Part shown: piece after piece, positions 9,188 to 18,223 of the stretch
Layout of the letters: every line of letters begins with the position of its first letter
Numbering within the stretch: the first letter of the stretch is position 1
Origin: Mycolicibacterium cosmeticum
GTDB taxonomy: Bacteria; Actinomycetota; Actinomycetes; Mycobacteriales; Mycobacteriaceae
Direction: 5' to 3'
DNA length: 64,000 nucleotides
NCBI GenBank assembly: GCA_016197365.1
Contig: JACPVS010000006.1
Coordinates: 248,001-312,000, forward strand
The notes under the pieces: model-generated
What the model saw: the letters and a program-made list of their open reading frames with translations, nothing else
Database searches by the model: none
What the model was told of the DNA's origin: nothing
Made by a program: the position numbers and the translations under genes

Positions 9188-10847
9188 TTACTCGACAGCC
9201 CCCAGTCGCCGCGCCAGATCCACCCCACCACCCGCGCAGATGAACTCCGGATCCCCACACACCACCAACTGATCTCGCGCTCGTGACAACCCCACATACA
9301 GCCGTTCCCGGGAGCGTTCGACAGCCGACTTCTCGTTTACCACCAGCACCACCGCACGTCGCTCGAGACCTTTGAACCCGAGCACGTGCCCGTAGAACAC
9401 CTGCTCGGCGTCCCAGAAGCTGTCCCAGTAGCTGCGTTGCCTGCGGCTTGGCGTTCCATCTGTCGGGATGCCGGGAACCCGTCGTCAGTAGCACCACATC
9501 CTCGGGCCGCCAACCTTCCTCTAGCAGCAGCTCGACCTGGTCGTCGCCGACATCCATCGCGTCCTCAGCCGAACAGGCGACGAACTTGACTGCAGGACCA
9601 TCTCCGCCGAGGAACCGCATCGGGTGGTTCACCAGCGGCTGGAACGCAGTGGCAAACTGCCGCGTATTACGCAGGTTGTGGTCGAGCACCAGCGGGACCA
9701 GCGGCACCGGCGGTGAACCTTGCCGATCGAACACCCGCTGCCCCTCGTCGGTGAACAAGTAGAGTCCGCCGGTCTCGTCGTCCTTGAGCGCGCCCAACAG
9801 CGGATCCCACCAAGCGTCGGCGAAATCCTGCGCCTCGTCAACGACGATGGCGTCGAACCGATGACCTGGTTCCAATTGTGCTGCCAGATCGGTCATCTGA
9901 GCCGGCAAGTCATGCTCCCAGAACTGGACGGTGTCGTCATTGTTGAGCGCTTCATCGGGGCCTTCGGGTGCACCCCACGTCTTGCCGAGATCATGGAACT
10001 CCCCTACGTACGCGGGCCGCTGGCGGCGCGGCCACTCTTCGGTGATGCGTTCCAGGTAGGACGCCAGGCCATGGGAGTAGCAGACCAGCGCGACCCGCTG
10101 GCCGTCGCGGGCCAGCCGGCGAGCCTGCTCCACCGCCATGAATGTCTTGCCACTGCCGGCACCGCCGCGGACCTCGACCCGATTCAGCAGTCGGATCGCG
10201 TCGAGGATGACCGATTGGTGCTCGGTGAGCACATCGGCAGCGTCCTCGTTCTCCAACGCACGGGCCACCACATCGCGCTGCGGCAGCCCACGTCCGCCGA
10301 GTGACTCGCGTAGCTGCTCGATGCTGTCGTCCGTGAGCACCGGTCGGTTGAGCTCCTGACTGTGCAAGTTCTGCCGCAGCCGGGGCACGAGGTCGGCAAG
10401 ATCGTCGCGGTCGAATATCTTCCAGCGTGGGCACTCTGGAAGCGCAAAGCCCTCAGGCAGTTCCGTGTTCGGCAGCACGACGACGTGATCCCAGCGCACC
10501 CGGCCCCGTGTCCAACGGGGATCAACCTCGACGAAGCTGCGCAGCGCGTAGCAGGCTTCACGGGCCTGTCGGACCGGCTCGATCTCGTACTCCTTGCCGC
10601 CCCGGATCTGCCGCCAGCCCTGCCCGTCATGCCAGACGTCGCCGCCCTTGACCTCAACGCAGACGATGCCGGCGCCCTCGATCGCGACCAGAAAGTCGAT
10701 CTCGTGGTCCTTGAGGTGATCGGTGATCCGCTTGCCTGCGATCACGATGCCGTCGTCACCGAGCTGCTCGACCAACAGCTGATAGACGCGGCGCTCCGCG
10801 GCGTTGGCCAGCCGTGGCGCCCCGGTGTCACTACGCATGGCATTCAT
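9188..10847 (-). pseudogene. NERD-domain / UvrD-like superfamily 1 helicase, two frameshifts
   Basis: The 5' part starts at ATG 10847, with AGGAAG upstream, and reads through a NERD nuclease-related domain (IVCVEVKGG near residues 61-69). An SF1 helicase core follows: Walker A GGAGSGKTF, then DEAQDFADAWW, then LDHNLRNTRQF. Near 9464 the frame goes wrong after TTGSRHP. The helicase end is found in other frames: QMERQAAGNAA in one, then YWDSFWDAEQVFYGHVLG and on to GLSRARDQLVV in another, ending at 9188. Two one-base losses, at about 9464 and about 9431, would rejoin all three pieces into a normal protein of about 550 residues. As read, the product loses the last helicase motifs and instead ends in an unrelated Gly/Arg-rich tail in the first frame. 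Either this is a decayed defence gene or the assembly has two indels. A divergent promoter region is shared with the SIR2 gene. Confidence 0.85.
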
Positions 10848-10938
10848 CCCCACTTCCTGATCGGATGGTAGCGAGCAGCGCCGACATACCAGGCCGGTTG
10901 CTGCCCGTGTCGCGGAGCCTGCCGCGAACACCTGGCTC

Positions 10939-12482
10939 GTGTTGAATGACGCCGTGGCCGGACACCTCTTCGTACTGCGTGGCGATCTCAAGCGGCTCAC
11001 GTGCAACGCGATCCTCATTCCATGTGACACCAACTGGGAGGTCACCGACCACTGGGCGGACCTGCTGCAGCTCGATCTATTTGAAGACTCACACTTCGGC
11101 TACAAGCTCAAGGAGACCCCGGACCAGCGCGGTTTACAGACCTCGCGTCGCACAACGACCGTCGAATCCGCTTGGTGGCGACCGCGGGTGACCACCGACC
11201 TGATCCGCGGTGGGTGGCAGACAACGTCGTCGACGCGATCACCTACTTCGCGGAGGAGCTGAGCAAATCGCCTGGACGGATCAAACCGCTCGTGGCCTTA
11301 CCGATCGTCGGCGCCGGCGCAGGCGGATTCCGGCACCGACGCGGCGCCCTGATCAGCGCACTGCTGCCGGCGCTGCAGCGCGTCGCCCACGATACCGACG
11401 TCGACGTGGCCCTGGTGCTGTACCACGAGCGCGACCACACTGCCGTACAGAATCTACGAGCTGAAACCGATTGGGATGAGTTGCCTTCCGAGCACGTGGA
11501 CATCGCGGACACCCTCGGGGGCCGTGCCGCCAAACGCGAGCTATCGCTGTTTCTCGGCTCGGGAGTCAGTGTGCCGCTCGGGCTCCCGGATTGGGAGGGT
11601 CTGCTGACTGAACTCAACGGTGGTCCCTTGGTGGACTATTCGCCGGCCGATGCGCCGGAGATCGCCCAGCGACTTGCCGACGAATTGGGCGCAAAACATC
11701 TCCATGACGTGGTCGCCGAACGTACCGCGATCACGGACGTATCCCCGGCGCACCTCTTGTTGGCCGGCCTCGGTGCCCGCCAGAATGTCACCACCAACTA
11801 CGACCTGGCCTACGAGTCCGCATTGGCGGGCACGCTCGGCACCGACGGCTTCCAAACGCTCGCCCGCGAGATCGCCACACAATCCAAGCCGTGGCTGCTC
11901 AAGATGCACGGCGATGCCCGTCGTCCCGACAGCATCGTATTGACTACCGATGATTACGCGCGCCTGGAATCCGACCACAGCGCGCTGCTCGCTGTAGTCG
12001 AAACACTTCTCCTGACAAGCCATCTGATGTTTGTTGGATACAGCTTGACGGACAACGATTTCACCGCGGCAGCCGACCGAGTCCGTCACATACGCGCACT
12101 CGCTGAGGCGGGCGCCGAGTCCGAGTTCGCCACCGTGCTCGCCTTGCATCAAGGCTCGGTGAAACCTCAGGCAGGCCTCACGACCATCACGATGCTGGAC
12201 ACGCCCGACACCAAGGCCGCGGCACGGTTGTTGGAGATCTTCCTCGACCGAGTCTCCTGGGCCGCGGCGCGCGAGGACGTGCGTTCTCACGCTCACCTTC
12301 TCGATCCGAGCTATGACGACCTTTTCGTCGACGACCCGGCCGCAACCCGCTTGCGTGAGCTACTGGCGCCTCTGGTCGACATCGGCAAGGACGGTCCCGC
12401 ACGACAGAGCACCGCCTGGAGACGGGTCGAGTCGTTGCTGAACGACCTCGGGGCTCACCCCGGTTCAACTGCCAATCGATGA
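10939..12482 (+). pseudogene. Macro-like / SIR2-family NADase-type protein, frameshifted near codon 65
   Basis: The N-terminal piece (from GTG 10939; GHLFVLRGDLKRLTCNAIL...) and the rest (RFTDLASHNDRRIRLVATAG onward, ending at 12482) are in different frames, joined near 11130. A loss of one base there would explain it. After repair the protein has about 514 residues. The first half has a macro-domain-like pattern, with ALPIVGAGAGGF as the ligand-loop candidate. The second half is an SIR2_2 domain: LFLGSGVSVPLGLPDW, then TTNYD, LLKMHGD and FVGYSLTDNDF. SIR2 proteins of this class in defence islands consume NAD on phage infection, and a macro domain would bind ADP-ribose derivatives; that role here is inference. 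A downstream TTG (11172) could still give a 436-residue protein holding the whole SIR2 part. Confidence 0.8.
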
Positions 12483-12581
12483 TTGGTCACTACTGAGGCC
12501 AAAGTGCTTGGACCGGCGACACGCGGGCCAACCGGCCTCCGGGTATCGCGGGCCCACCGACCGAACGTAGCGACCCCCGGG

Positions 12582-12587
12582 TATAAC
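12582..12587 (+). promoter_or_regulatory. Probable -10 element (TATAAC), leaderless start of the pRiA4b-like gene
   Basis: TATAAC ends eight bases before ATG 12596. This places the expected transcription start at or next to the start codon, as in leaderless mycobacterial mRNAs. Only a weak AGG lies between them. Confidence 0.45.
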
Positions 12588-12595
12588 AGGTCCTC

Positions 12596-13846
12596 ATGGC
12601 CCCAGCCGCCGGATCACCGACGTACCGGGTTCGCGTCGACCTCGACCGCAGTGATCCGCCCATCTGGCGCCGACTCGACCTGCGCGCCGATCTGCCGCTG
12701 GACGTGGTGCACCTCGCGCTGCAGGCGGCGTTCGATTGGGAGAACCGGCACCCCTACCGGTTCGCGCTCGGTGGTGGCCCGTTCGATACCGGCAGCCAGC
12801 ATTATTTGTGTGATGGCGACGAGGAACTTGACGAAGGCAGTGGCCGCCCGGCGTCTCAGGTATCCCTGCTCGACGTCTTGCGGGAACCGGGCGACAGGCT
12901 CGCGTACGTCTACGACTTCGGCGATTGCTGGGAGTTGACGATCAACCTTGAGCAGGTGAGGTCCGAGCTGGACGACTCCCCCGCCGCGACGTTCGTCGAC
13001 GGTCGGCGGGCAGCGCCGCCCGAGGACAGTCGCGGCATGACAGTGCCCGCCGACGCCGGTCCGTGCGATCCCGACCGGATCAATCAAGCGCTGCACGGTC
13101 CGCTGTTCGCAGCGCTCGCCGGCGGCGTGGACTCCCGTCTCATCGCGCTCATCAGTCGCCTGCCAGACAGCGGCACATTCCATCGCCTCGTCGGGGCACT
13201 CCCCCAACTGACCACGGCGCCTGACCATCTCGATGACAATGCCGTGGTCGCGAACTTCTCCGCGCACCGCTGGTTTCTCAATCGTGCCGTCGACGAAGGA
13301 ATCCCGTTGACGTCGGCCGGATACATGAAGCCCGCAGATGTCGCGGCGGCATCCGGCCTTGTTCCGGAGATGGCAGACTGGATCGGCAAAAACAATCGCG
13401 AAGCGAATTGCATTCCGCTACTTGATTTTCGGCACAGTCTGCAATTGCTCGGCTTGCTACGCAAGTTCAAAGGCACGCTCACGTTGACCCGAGCCGGCGT
13501 CGCCGCCCAACATGATCCGACAACGTTGTGGCGATACGTAGCTGCAAAACTGAATCCCGCGGACAATGACACTTTCGAAAGCCATGCCACCCTTTTATTG
13601 CTGGCGCAAGCCGGCGGAACCGAAGACGGCCTGCTCCGCTTCGACGAACTCGCCTGGGCACTAACTCAACTCGGCTGGCGAGATGGCGCGGGCGGTAGGG
13701 TGCAGCCGCGTCACCTTGCACAGTTGGCGGCATGCGAAGTTCTACGCAACGTCTGCGACCGACCCCGAAAGTTCGCCGAACATGACTGGGTGAGCCCGGC
13801 GGCGTCGACGCTGGCGCGAGCAGCCTTGCGGCGGCGGCGCGCCTAG
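12596..13846 (+). CDS. Plasmid pRiA4b ORF-3 family protein
   Basis: 416 residues. Residues about 8-175 match the pRiA4b ORF-3 / IS1096 TnpR-like family: YRVRVDLDRSDPPIWRRL at the start, then a predicted helix LDVVHLALQAAFDW, then LAYVYDFGDCWEL. The other 240 residues (HRWFLNRAVDEGIPLTSAGY and on) form a helical domain often seen joined to this fold in actinobacteria. The family is widespread in mobile and accessory DNA, and its function is not known; no transposase or terminal repeats are nearby. It stands alone on the + strand, 113 bases after the SIR2 gene. The likely leaderless -10 site supports the chosen ATG. Confidence 0.85.
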   Translation: MAPAAGSPTYRVRVDLDRSDPPIWRRLDLRADLPLDVVHLALQAAFDWENRHPYRFALGGGPFDTGSQHYLCDGDEELDEGSGRPASQVSLLDVLREPGDRLAYVYDFGDCWELTINLEQVRSELDDSPAATFVDGRRAAPPEDSRGMTVPADAGPCDPDRINQALHGPLFAALAGGVDSRLIALISRLPDSGTFHRLVGALPQLTTAPDHLDDNAVVANFSAHRWFLNRAVDEGIPLTSAGYMKPADVAAASGLVPEMADWIGKNNREANCIPLLDFRHSLQLLGLLRKFKGTLTLTRAGVAAQHDPTTLWRYVAAKLNPADNDTFESHATLLLLAQAGGTEDGLLRFDELAWALTQLGWRDGAGGRVQPRHLAQLAACEVLRNVCDRPRKFAEHDWVSPAASTLARAALRRRRA

Positions 13847-13866
13847 CGTCGTGATCGACCCTGCAC

Positions 13867-14268
13867 TCAAAGCAGGCGAACCGCCGCGGTGATGTCGGTA
13901 TGCCCGAAATCGTCACCCACGTACAGCAGCGGCTCGCCGGTGACATCGGCCAGGCCGTAGGCGTAGCAGTCGCCGAGATTGAGTCCAGCCCGATGGCCGC
14001 TGCCGCGTCCGAAGTCACGATATGCACGCGCGGCGCTAGCGGCCTGCTCAGCGTCGAAGGGGACCGCTTCGATGCCGAGGCGTTCGATCAGTCGCTCGAC
14101 GCGCCGGAAATCCTCGGGCGCCATCCGCCGGACCAGCACCGCCGCGATCTCGACGATCGACGCAGCCGAGATCCGCGGCCTGTCCGCATCGAGCAACGCG
14201 GCGACCAGCTCGTCACGTCGAGGTTCGTTGAGTGCGATCGCGACAATTGCGCTGGTATCGACGATCAC
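13867..14268 (-). CDS. vapC: VapC-type PIN-domain ribonuclease toxin
   Basis: 133 residues beginning MIVDTSAIVAIALNEP, the classic PIN-domain opening with its first metal-binding Asp (D4). The remaining acidic residues fit SAASIVEIAAVL (Glu) and LNLGDCYAYGLA (Asp), with a late YVGDDF. The fold and length are those of VapC toxins, Mg-dependent endoribonucleases that cut tRNA or rRNA and are held inactive by VapB. It overlaps the end of vapB by four bases (14265-14268), so translation is coupled. Confidence 0.93.
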   Translation of the reverse strand: MIVDTSAIVAIALNEPRRDELVAALLDADRPRISAASIVEIAAVLVRRMAPEDFRRVERLIERLGIEAVPFDAEQAASAARAYRDFGRGSGHRAGLNLGDCYAYGLADVTGEPLLYVGDDFGHTDITAAVRLL

Positions 14269-14528
14269 ACCGGTAACCCACTGTCGTCATAGAGCTGCTC
14301 TTCGTCCTTGCGGATCTGCTTCTTTTGCCGCGCGGTGAGCGAGTGATCCAGCTCGACCAATAGCCTGTCGACCTGCGCGCGCCGGGCCTCCCGTCCTCGG
14401 CCCGCATCGACCTCGGCAAGTTTGGCGCGAACAGCTTCTTCGACCGCACCGGTCTGACTGAGACCCGTGCGTCGCGCCAGCTCGCGCACAAGCTCCACCG
14501 TCTGCGCGTTCTTGATGTTCAAGCTCAT
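14265..14528 (-). CDS. vapB: VapB-type antitoxin
   Basis: 87 residues, MSLNIKNAQTVELVRELARR and on, the ribbon-helix-helix opening of the Rv0623/PSK-type VapB family, followed by a long charged C-terminal part that would wrap the toxin. It lies first in the operon and overlaps vapC by four bases. The perfect inverted repeat directly upstream of its start codon fits autorepression by the VapBC complex. Confidence 0.92.
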   Translation of the reverse strand: MSLNIKNAQTVELVRELARRTGLSQTGAVEEAVRAKLAEVDAGRGREARRAQVDRLLVELDHSLTARQKKQIRKDEEQLYDDSGLPV

Positions 14529-14555
14529 GGTAGAACTCTACCCTCAGATGGTAGA
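14529..14555 (-). promoter_or_regulatory. vapBC operator / leaderless promoter
   Basis: At 14529-14542 the arms GGTAGA and TCTACC form a perfect inverted repeat with a 2-base centre, almost touching the vapB ATG (14528). A third half-site, GGTAGA on the + strand, lies at 14550-14555. On the - strand TAGAGT sits six bases before ATG and may be the -10 element, so repressor binding would cover the promoter and the start codon. Confidence 0.6.
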
Positions 14556-14594
14556 TAGGGCGGATACGCTCCGCCTCGATCGAGCAACCCGGTG

Positions 14595-14835
14595 CCAGCC
14601 GATCGCCGCAGCGTGAGTCAGCGACTGGATCGTCTTGGGCGCCCTGCAGATCCTTGTCGATCCGGCTCGGTTCGCGGGATTGATCGGGCAGGCGTATCCG
14701 CCGACCAGTTATGGTCGATCGCCATCAAGGTGTCCTCGGTGGATGCGGCGTGAGAGCGGCGCAGTCCAGGCCGCACCCGCCAGTTGCGATCTCTGCTCTT
14801 CGCTCGTCCTCGCCGTTCAGGTGAGTAGAGCTGGC
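14595..14835 (-). pseudogene. Scrambled fragments of a 19.4-kb-type secreted protein gene
   Basis: On the - strand, 14780-14830 encodes a piece resembling GRAQISDRNWQV of the intact gene at 19396-19713 (here GRAKSRDRNWRV). Bases 14600-14680 encode pieces resembling KDLQGAQDAIQSLTH in two frames. The order is reversed relative to the intact gene, and the 62-bp desaturase-leader copy lies between the two pieces. No start or continuous frame remains. This whole gap (14556-14865) otherwise shows no gene. Confidence 0.7.
14711..14772. repeat. 62-bp direct repeat, copy 1
   Basis: Identical over 62 bases to 18209-18270, same orientation. Copy 2 is the 5' leader and first five codons of the desaturase gene, and copy 1 lies inside gene fragments with no desaturase behind it. 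Confidence 0.95.
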
Positions 14836-14865
14836 GCACCACACCGCGTCGGGAGCCCGTGCCGA

Positions 14866-15177
14866 TCACGCCCCGAACTTCGGCACCAGCTTCCCCGACG
14901 CATGATCAACCCGGTATCCGACACTCGGATCCAGCGCGTCCGGCGTCACGTGCAGCACATGCAGATCCGGGTCGGCGCCGGCCACCGACCGGATGTAGGA
15001 CTGCACGGCCTCCCTGGCCATCGCGTCCTCGTTGGGGGTGCGCCCACCTTCGAGGGTGACGACGATGTGGGTGTGCTGGATCTCGCCGGTCGCGGCGCTG
15101 TAGACCACGCACGACAGCACCGATTCGACCGGGACCGTGGAGCCCGTCGGCGCTGCCCACGCGAGTGCTCTGTTCAT
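14866..15177 (-). CDS. Small conserved hypothetical protein
   Basis: About 103 residues from ATG 15177 (GGGAG four bases upstream), MNRALAWAAPTGSTVPVESV and on. The frame is open further upstream to 15264, but that part is of low-quality composition. The protein alternates hydrophobic strands (SCVVYSAAT, HTHIVVTLEG) with a helix (REAVQSYIRSV) and ends with DPSVGYRVDHASGKLVPKFGA. There is no signal peptide and no membrane segment. I do not recognise the family. It reads toward the scrambled fragments and diverges from the secreted protein gene at 15374. Confidence 0.6.
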   Translation of the reverse strand: MNRALAWAAPTGSTVPVESVLSCVVYSAATGEIQHTHIVVTLEGGRTPNEDAMAREAVQSYIRSVAGADPDLHVLHVTPDALDPSVGYRVDHASGKLVPKFGA

Positions 15178-15373
15178 CGTGCTCCCATCCCCTACCGCCA
15201 GAACCGTGTTGGGAACGATCAGACCATCGCGACCACAACTGGGCCCGAGTAGTCGTGTACTCATTCGCCGGCGCAGAAGGCAGTCCCGAAAAAAGTGTCA
15301 CGAACCTGCGACCCAGTCGCTCCTACCTATGAACGCGGCACACACGGACCGCGCCCAACCGCAGGGAGCCACC

Positions 15374-15700
15374 ATGAACGCCATCATCCGTACCGTCGCC
15401 GCCTCCGCCCTGACCGCGGGCGCCCTCGCCGGCGCTCTGGCCATGAGCACCGCCGCCGAGGCCAAGCCGCTGCACACCGCCACCTCCATCCAGCCCACCT
15501 GCGAACAGCACCCCGAGCTGTACGCCACCGGAGCGGTGCGCGGCGTCTACTCCACCGCGCGCCGCGGCAACGACCGCGACCAAATCTGCAAGGTCTATGA
15601 CGCCGCGAATAAACTGCTCGGCACCTACAACACCACCGACTACGGCTACTACACGCTGCAGGCGCCCCAGGTTCCGCCGGTGGCCAGCAGCAGGGCGTGA
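15374..15700 (+). CDS. Small secreted protein with two cysteines
   Basis: 108 residues from ATG 15374, with GGGAG upstream. A Sec signal peptide is clear: MNAIIRTVAASALTAGAL, then a small-residue region and a probable AEA|K cleavage after about residue 31. The mature part has two cysteines (PTCEQHP and QICKVYD), a likely disulfide, and a Tyr-rich end (YNTTDYGYYTL). Function unknown. It converges with the alpha/beta hydrolase gene, the two stop codons being only two bases apart. Confidence 0.8.
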   Translation: MNAIIRTVAASALTAGALAGALAMSTAAEAKPLHTATSIQPTCEQHPELYATGAVRGVYSTARRGNDRDQICKVYDAANKLLGTYNTTDYGYYTLQAPQVPPVASSRA

Positions 15701-15702
15701 CC

Positions 15703-17058
15703 TCAGCCGGCCTGGCGGGCGTAGACGGCCGCCGCGAGCGCCAGGATCTCCTCGCGGTCGGCGGCGAGCAGGAACCCCGCACCGATCGCGGAGTCGAGGG
15801 ACGCACCGAATCGGCGGAGGTACTCGTCGGCTCCACCCGGATACAGGGCCGCCAGCTTCTCCGCAGCGAACGGCTCCCCGCACCCGAACAGCAGCCCCAT
15901 CACGTCCTCCGCGTCGGCCAGCCCCGAGGTCCGCGCCACCGGGACATCCACCCACGGGGTCCGTACCCCGCCCGTCGCCAGCCCATGGACATCGCACACA
16001 AGCCTCGGCACGGCGTCGTCGCTCAAATCGAGGGGCGGTGCGCCGGGTGGCGCCTCGCCACCGCCGACCCACTCGACGAGCCGCGCGAGCGCCGCCTGTA
16101 GGACATAGTGGTGCTGGGGACCGAAGTTGATGAAGTACGGAAGATCCTTGCCCATCAACGAATTCGTCGGCGCATACCCCGCTACCAGAGCGTCCAGCGG
16201 GGCCAGTCCCGAGTCGATGAAACCCACCTTGTTGGTGTAGTTGTCCGCATGGGCGGTGCCGGGAATCTCCCAGGTACGCAACAGCTCTGCATCGGACTGC
16301 CGGGCCGCGTAATACCCCGATCGCGCCTTGCCGACCAGATCGGTCTCGGTGATCACCGTCAACACCGGAACGCGAAGTTCCCGGATGAACGGCACGGGTT
16401 CGTCGGACTCGCCCAGGAACGATCCGCCGTCCAGCGATGCGGCGCCACCGAATCGCGAATGCACCAGGAACCCGTCGTACACCGCCGCAGACCGGTCGAC
16501 CGCGTTGATGTAGGTCGTGAGAAACGCGGCCGACTGCGACTCCCCCACCGCCAGCACCGTTTTCGGTTCCGCCCCACCGAGCAGCACACTCGACCGCTGC
16601 CGCACCAACCGGCCGGCCTGTGAGTACATGTCGAACGAGAACGCGTCGCCGGGGTGGCGCAGCGCCGAATAGCGTTCGGCATTCTGCGTTTTCAGCGACA
16701 AGTCCATGCCGAGGCTGTCGCCGCCTTCGACGCCCACCCGCTGGGCCGACACCACGACGTACCCGTGTCCCGCGCGGATCACCTCCCGATGGGCCATGAA
16801 CCACACCGCCGGCGCATCGATACCACCGCTCACGTTGAGCCATTCGACGACGACGGTACCGCTGAACCGACCCGGATCCGTCGGCATCAGTGCCGCGATG
16901 CGCGTGGTGTAGTCGGCGGTCTCCGTCGGCCCGGCATAACGGGTCGCCGTACCCGAGACGAAGAACTCCTCGACGCGATAGCCCACATCGGCCAGGTCGT
17001 AGGTGCCCAACAGCAGGTTCGGCTTGCCCGGTACGGGTGTGACGGTGGGGTTGAGCAC
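15703..17058 (-). CDS. Alpha/beta hydrolase domain protein (Abhydrolase_10 type)
   Basis: 451 residues. The nucleophile elbow is VLAVGESQSAAF (GxSxS, Ser about residue 173 in the frame as started), preceded by a typical strand/turn (GHGYVVVSAQRVGVEGG) and followed by a second Rossmann-like half with PVLTVITETDL as the acid-bearing strand. A late HADNYTNK could supply the histidine. This pattern fits the large actinobacterial alpha/beta-hydrolase family often annotated as PF20091. Expected chemistry is ester or lactone hydrolysis; the substrate is not indicated. There is no signal peptide. It is transcribed in the same direction as the desaturase gene, 76 bases behind it, so the two may share a transcript. 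Confidence 0.8.
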   Translation of the reverse strand: MLNPTVTPVPGKPNLLLGTYDLADVGYRVEEFFVSGTATRYAGPTETADYTTRIAALMPTDPGRFSGTVVVEWLNVSGGIDAPAVWFMAHREVIRAGHGYVVVSAQRVGVEGGDSLGMDLSLKTQNAERYSALRHPGDAFSFDMYSQAGRLVRQRSSVLLGGAEPKTVLAVGESQSAAFLTTYINAVDRSAAVYDGFLVHSRFGGAASLDGGSFLGESDEPVPFIRELRVPVLTVITETDLVGKARSGYYAARQSDAELLRTWEIPGTAHADNYTNKVGFIDSGLAPLDALVAGYAPTNSLMGKDLPYFINFGPQHHYVLQAALARLVEWVGGGEAPPGAPPLDLSDDAVPRLVCDVHGLATGGVRTPWVDVPVARTSGLADAEDVMGLLFGCGEPFAAEKLAALYPGGADEYLRRFGASLDSAIGAGFLLAADREEILALAAAVYARQAG

Positions 17059-17134
17059 TGATCATGCCTCCATCTCGAGCCGCTGACACCCGTCAGTGTG
17101 CCTCGAGATACGACGGATGACGCAAGGCTAAGCC

Positions 17135-18223
17135 CTACTTGCGCCGACCGACAGGTGGGAACTCATCCGGGACCGCCAACCCGTGAATGATTCGTTGCGT
17201 CCGGAAGAACTGCAGTGCAAGCGATCCCGTGTTGTACGGCAGGTCGTACTTCTCGCACAAGGCCCGCACGCGGGCACTGACTTCCGGCAGACGGATGCTC
17301 GGCAGATCAGGGAACAGGTGGTGCTCGATCTGGTAGCACAGGTGACCACCCGAGATCGCCAGCGGCCGGCTCGCGCGGAAGTTCGCCGTCCCAAGCATCT
17401 GCCGCAAGTACCACTCACCGTGGGTCTCGTCCTTGACCACCGCCGGGTCGAACGTCTCGGCACCATCGGGGATGTGCCCGCAGATGATGTTCACGTACAC
17501 CCACAGATTGCGGATCGTGTTCGCGGTGAGGTTGGCAGCGAAGGTCCGGCGCCACCGGCGCAGGCTCAGCGCGGGCAGGAACACGTAGTCCTTGGCCAAC
17601 TGATGGGCGGCCTTACCGAAGAACTTCCGCTTCTCGCCCGCCAACACTGCGGGCTCACCCCGCAACTTCTCCGAGTGCAGCCCGTGCAGGGCGATGCCCC
17701 ACTCGAACAGCGCCGCCAACACCAGGTTTCGCAGCGGGGTGGCCAGATACCACCAGCGCCACGGCTGGTCCTCGGTCACCCGCAGCAGCCGGTAGCCGAT
17801 GTCCTCATCCATCCCGAGGACATTGCTGTACACGTGATGCCGGTAGTTGTGCGAATACCGCCACTGCGCCGAATGCCCCACCATGTCCCACTCCCAGGTA
17901 TTGGAGTGGATCTCGGGATCATTCATCCAATCCCACTGGCCGTGGGAGATGTTGTGGCCGAGCTCCATGTTCTCGATCGACTTCGCGTACGCCAACGCGC
18001 ACGTTCCCGCCAACCATCCAGCCTTCGACCGGGTGCCGACGATCAGCAGCCGCGCCGAGATGTCGAGTGCCCGCTGGAAATAGATCACCCGCCGGATGTA
18101 AGCCGCGTCCTTCGCCCCCAGCGACTCCTCGACATCCCGACGGATCGCGTCGAGTTCGTCGGCGATTGCCTCGACGTCCTCACTACTGAGATGCAGGTAG
18201 GTAGGGACATGGTCGATCGCCAT
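17135..18223 (-). CDS. Membrane fatty acid (acyl-CoA) desaturase
   Basis: 362 residues from ATG 18223, chosen over the TTG just upstream because GAGG lies eight bases before it. It has the three histidine boxes of the membrane di-iron desaturases: ELGHNISHGQ, HNYRHHV and QIEHHLFPD, with hydrophobic stretches between boxes two and three. The family inserts a double bond into acyl-CoA or lipid-bound acyl chains, using O2 and a ferredoxin or flavodoxin partner; no reductase gene is adjacent. It resembles the mycobacterial DesA3-like / linoleoyl desaturase group but is shorter than DesA3. The leader and first codons lie in the 62-bp direct repeat duplicated at 14.7 kb. Confidence 0.88.
   Translation of the reverse strand: MAIDHVPTYLHLSSEDVEAIADELDAIRRDVEESLGAKDAAYIRRVIYFQRALDISARLLIVGTRSKAGWLAGTCALAYAKSIENMELGHNISHGQWDWMNDPEIHSNTWEWDMVGHSAQWRYSHNYRHHVYSNVLGMDEDIGYRLLRVTEDQPWRWWYLATPLRNLVLAALFEWGIALHGLHSEKLRGEPAVLAGEKRKFFGKAAHQLAKDYVFLPALSLRRWRRTFAANLTANTIRNLWVYVNIICGHIPDGAETFDPAVVKDETHGEWYLRQMLGTANFRASRPLAISGGHLCYQIEHHLFPDLPSIRLPEVSARVRALCEKYDLPYNTGSLALQFFRTQRIIHGLAVPDEFPPVGRRK

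Noticed and set aside
11120..11140. Programmed frameshift in the SIR2 gene
   Set aside because: No slippery heptamer or downstream pseudoknot is apparent, and the neighbouring genes carry plain indels as well.
12596..13846. pRiA4b ORF-3-like gene as proof of a transposon
   Set aside because: No transposase, terminal inverted repeats or target duplication are seen around it.
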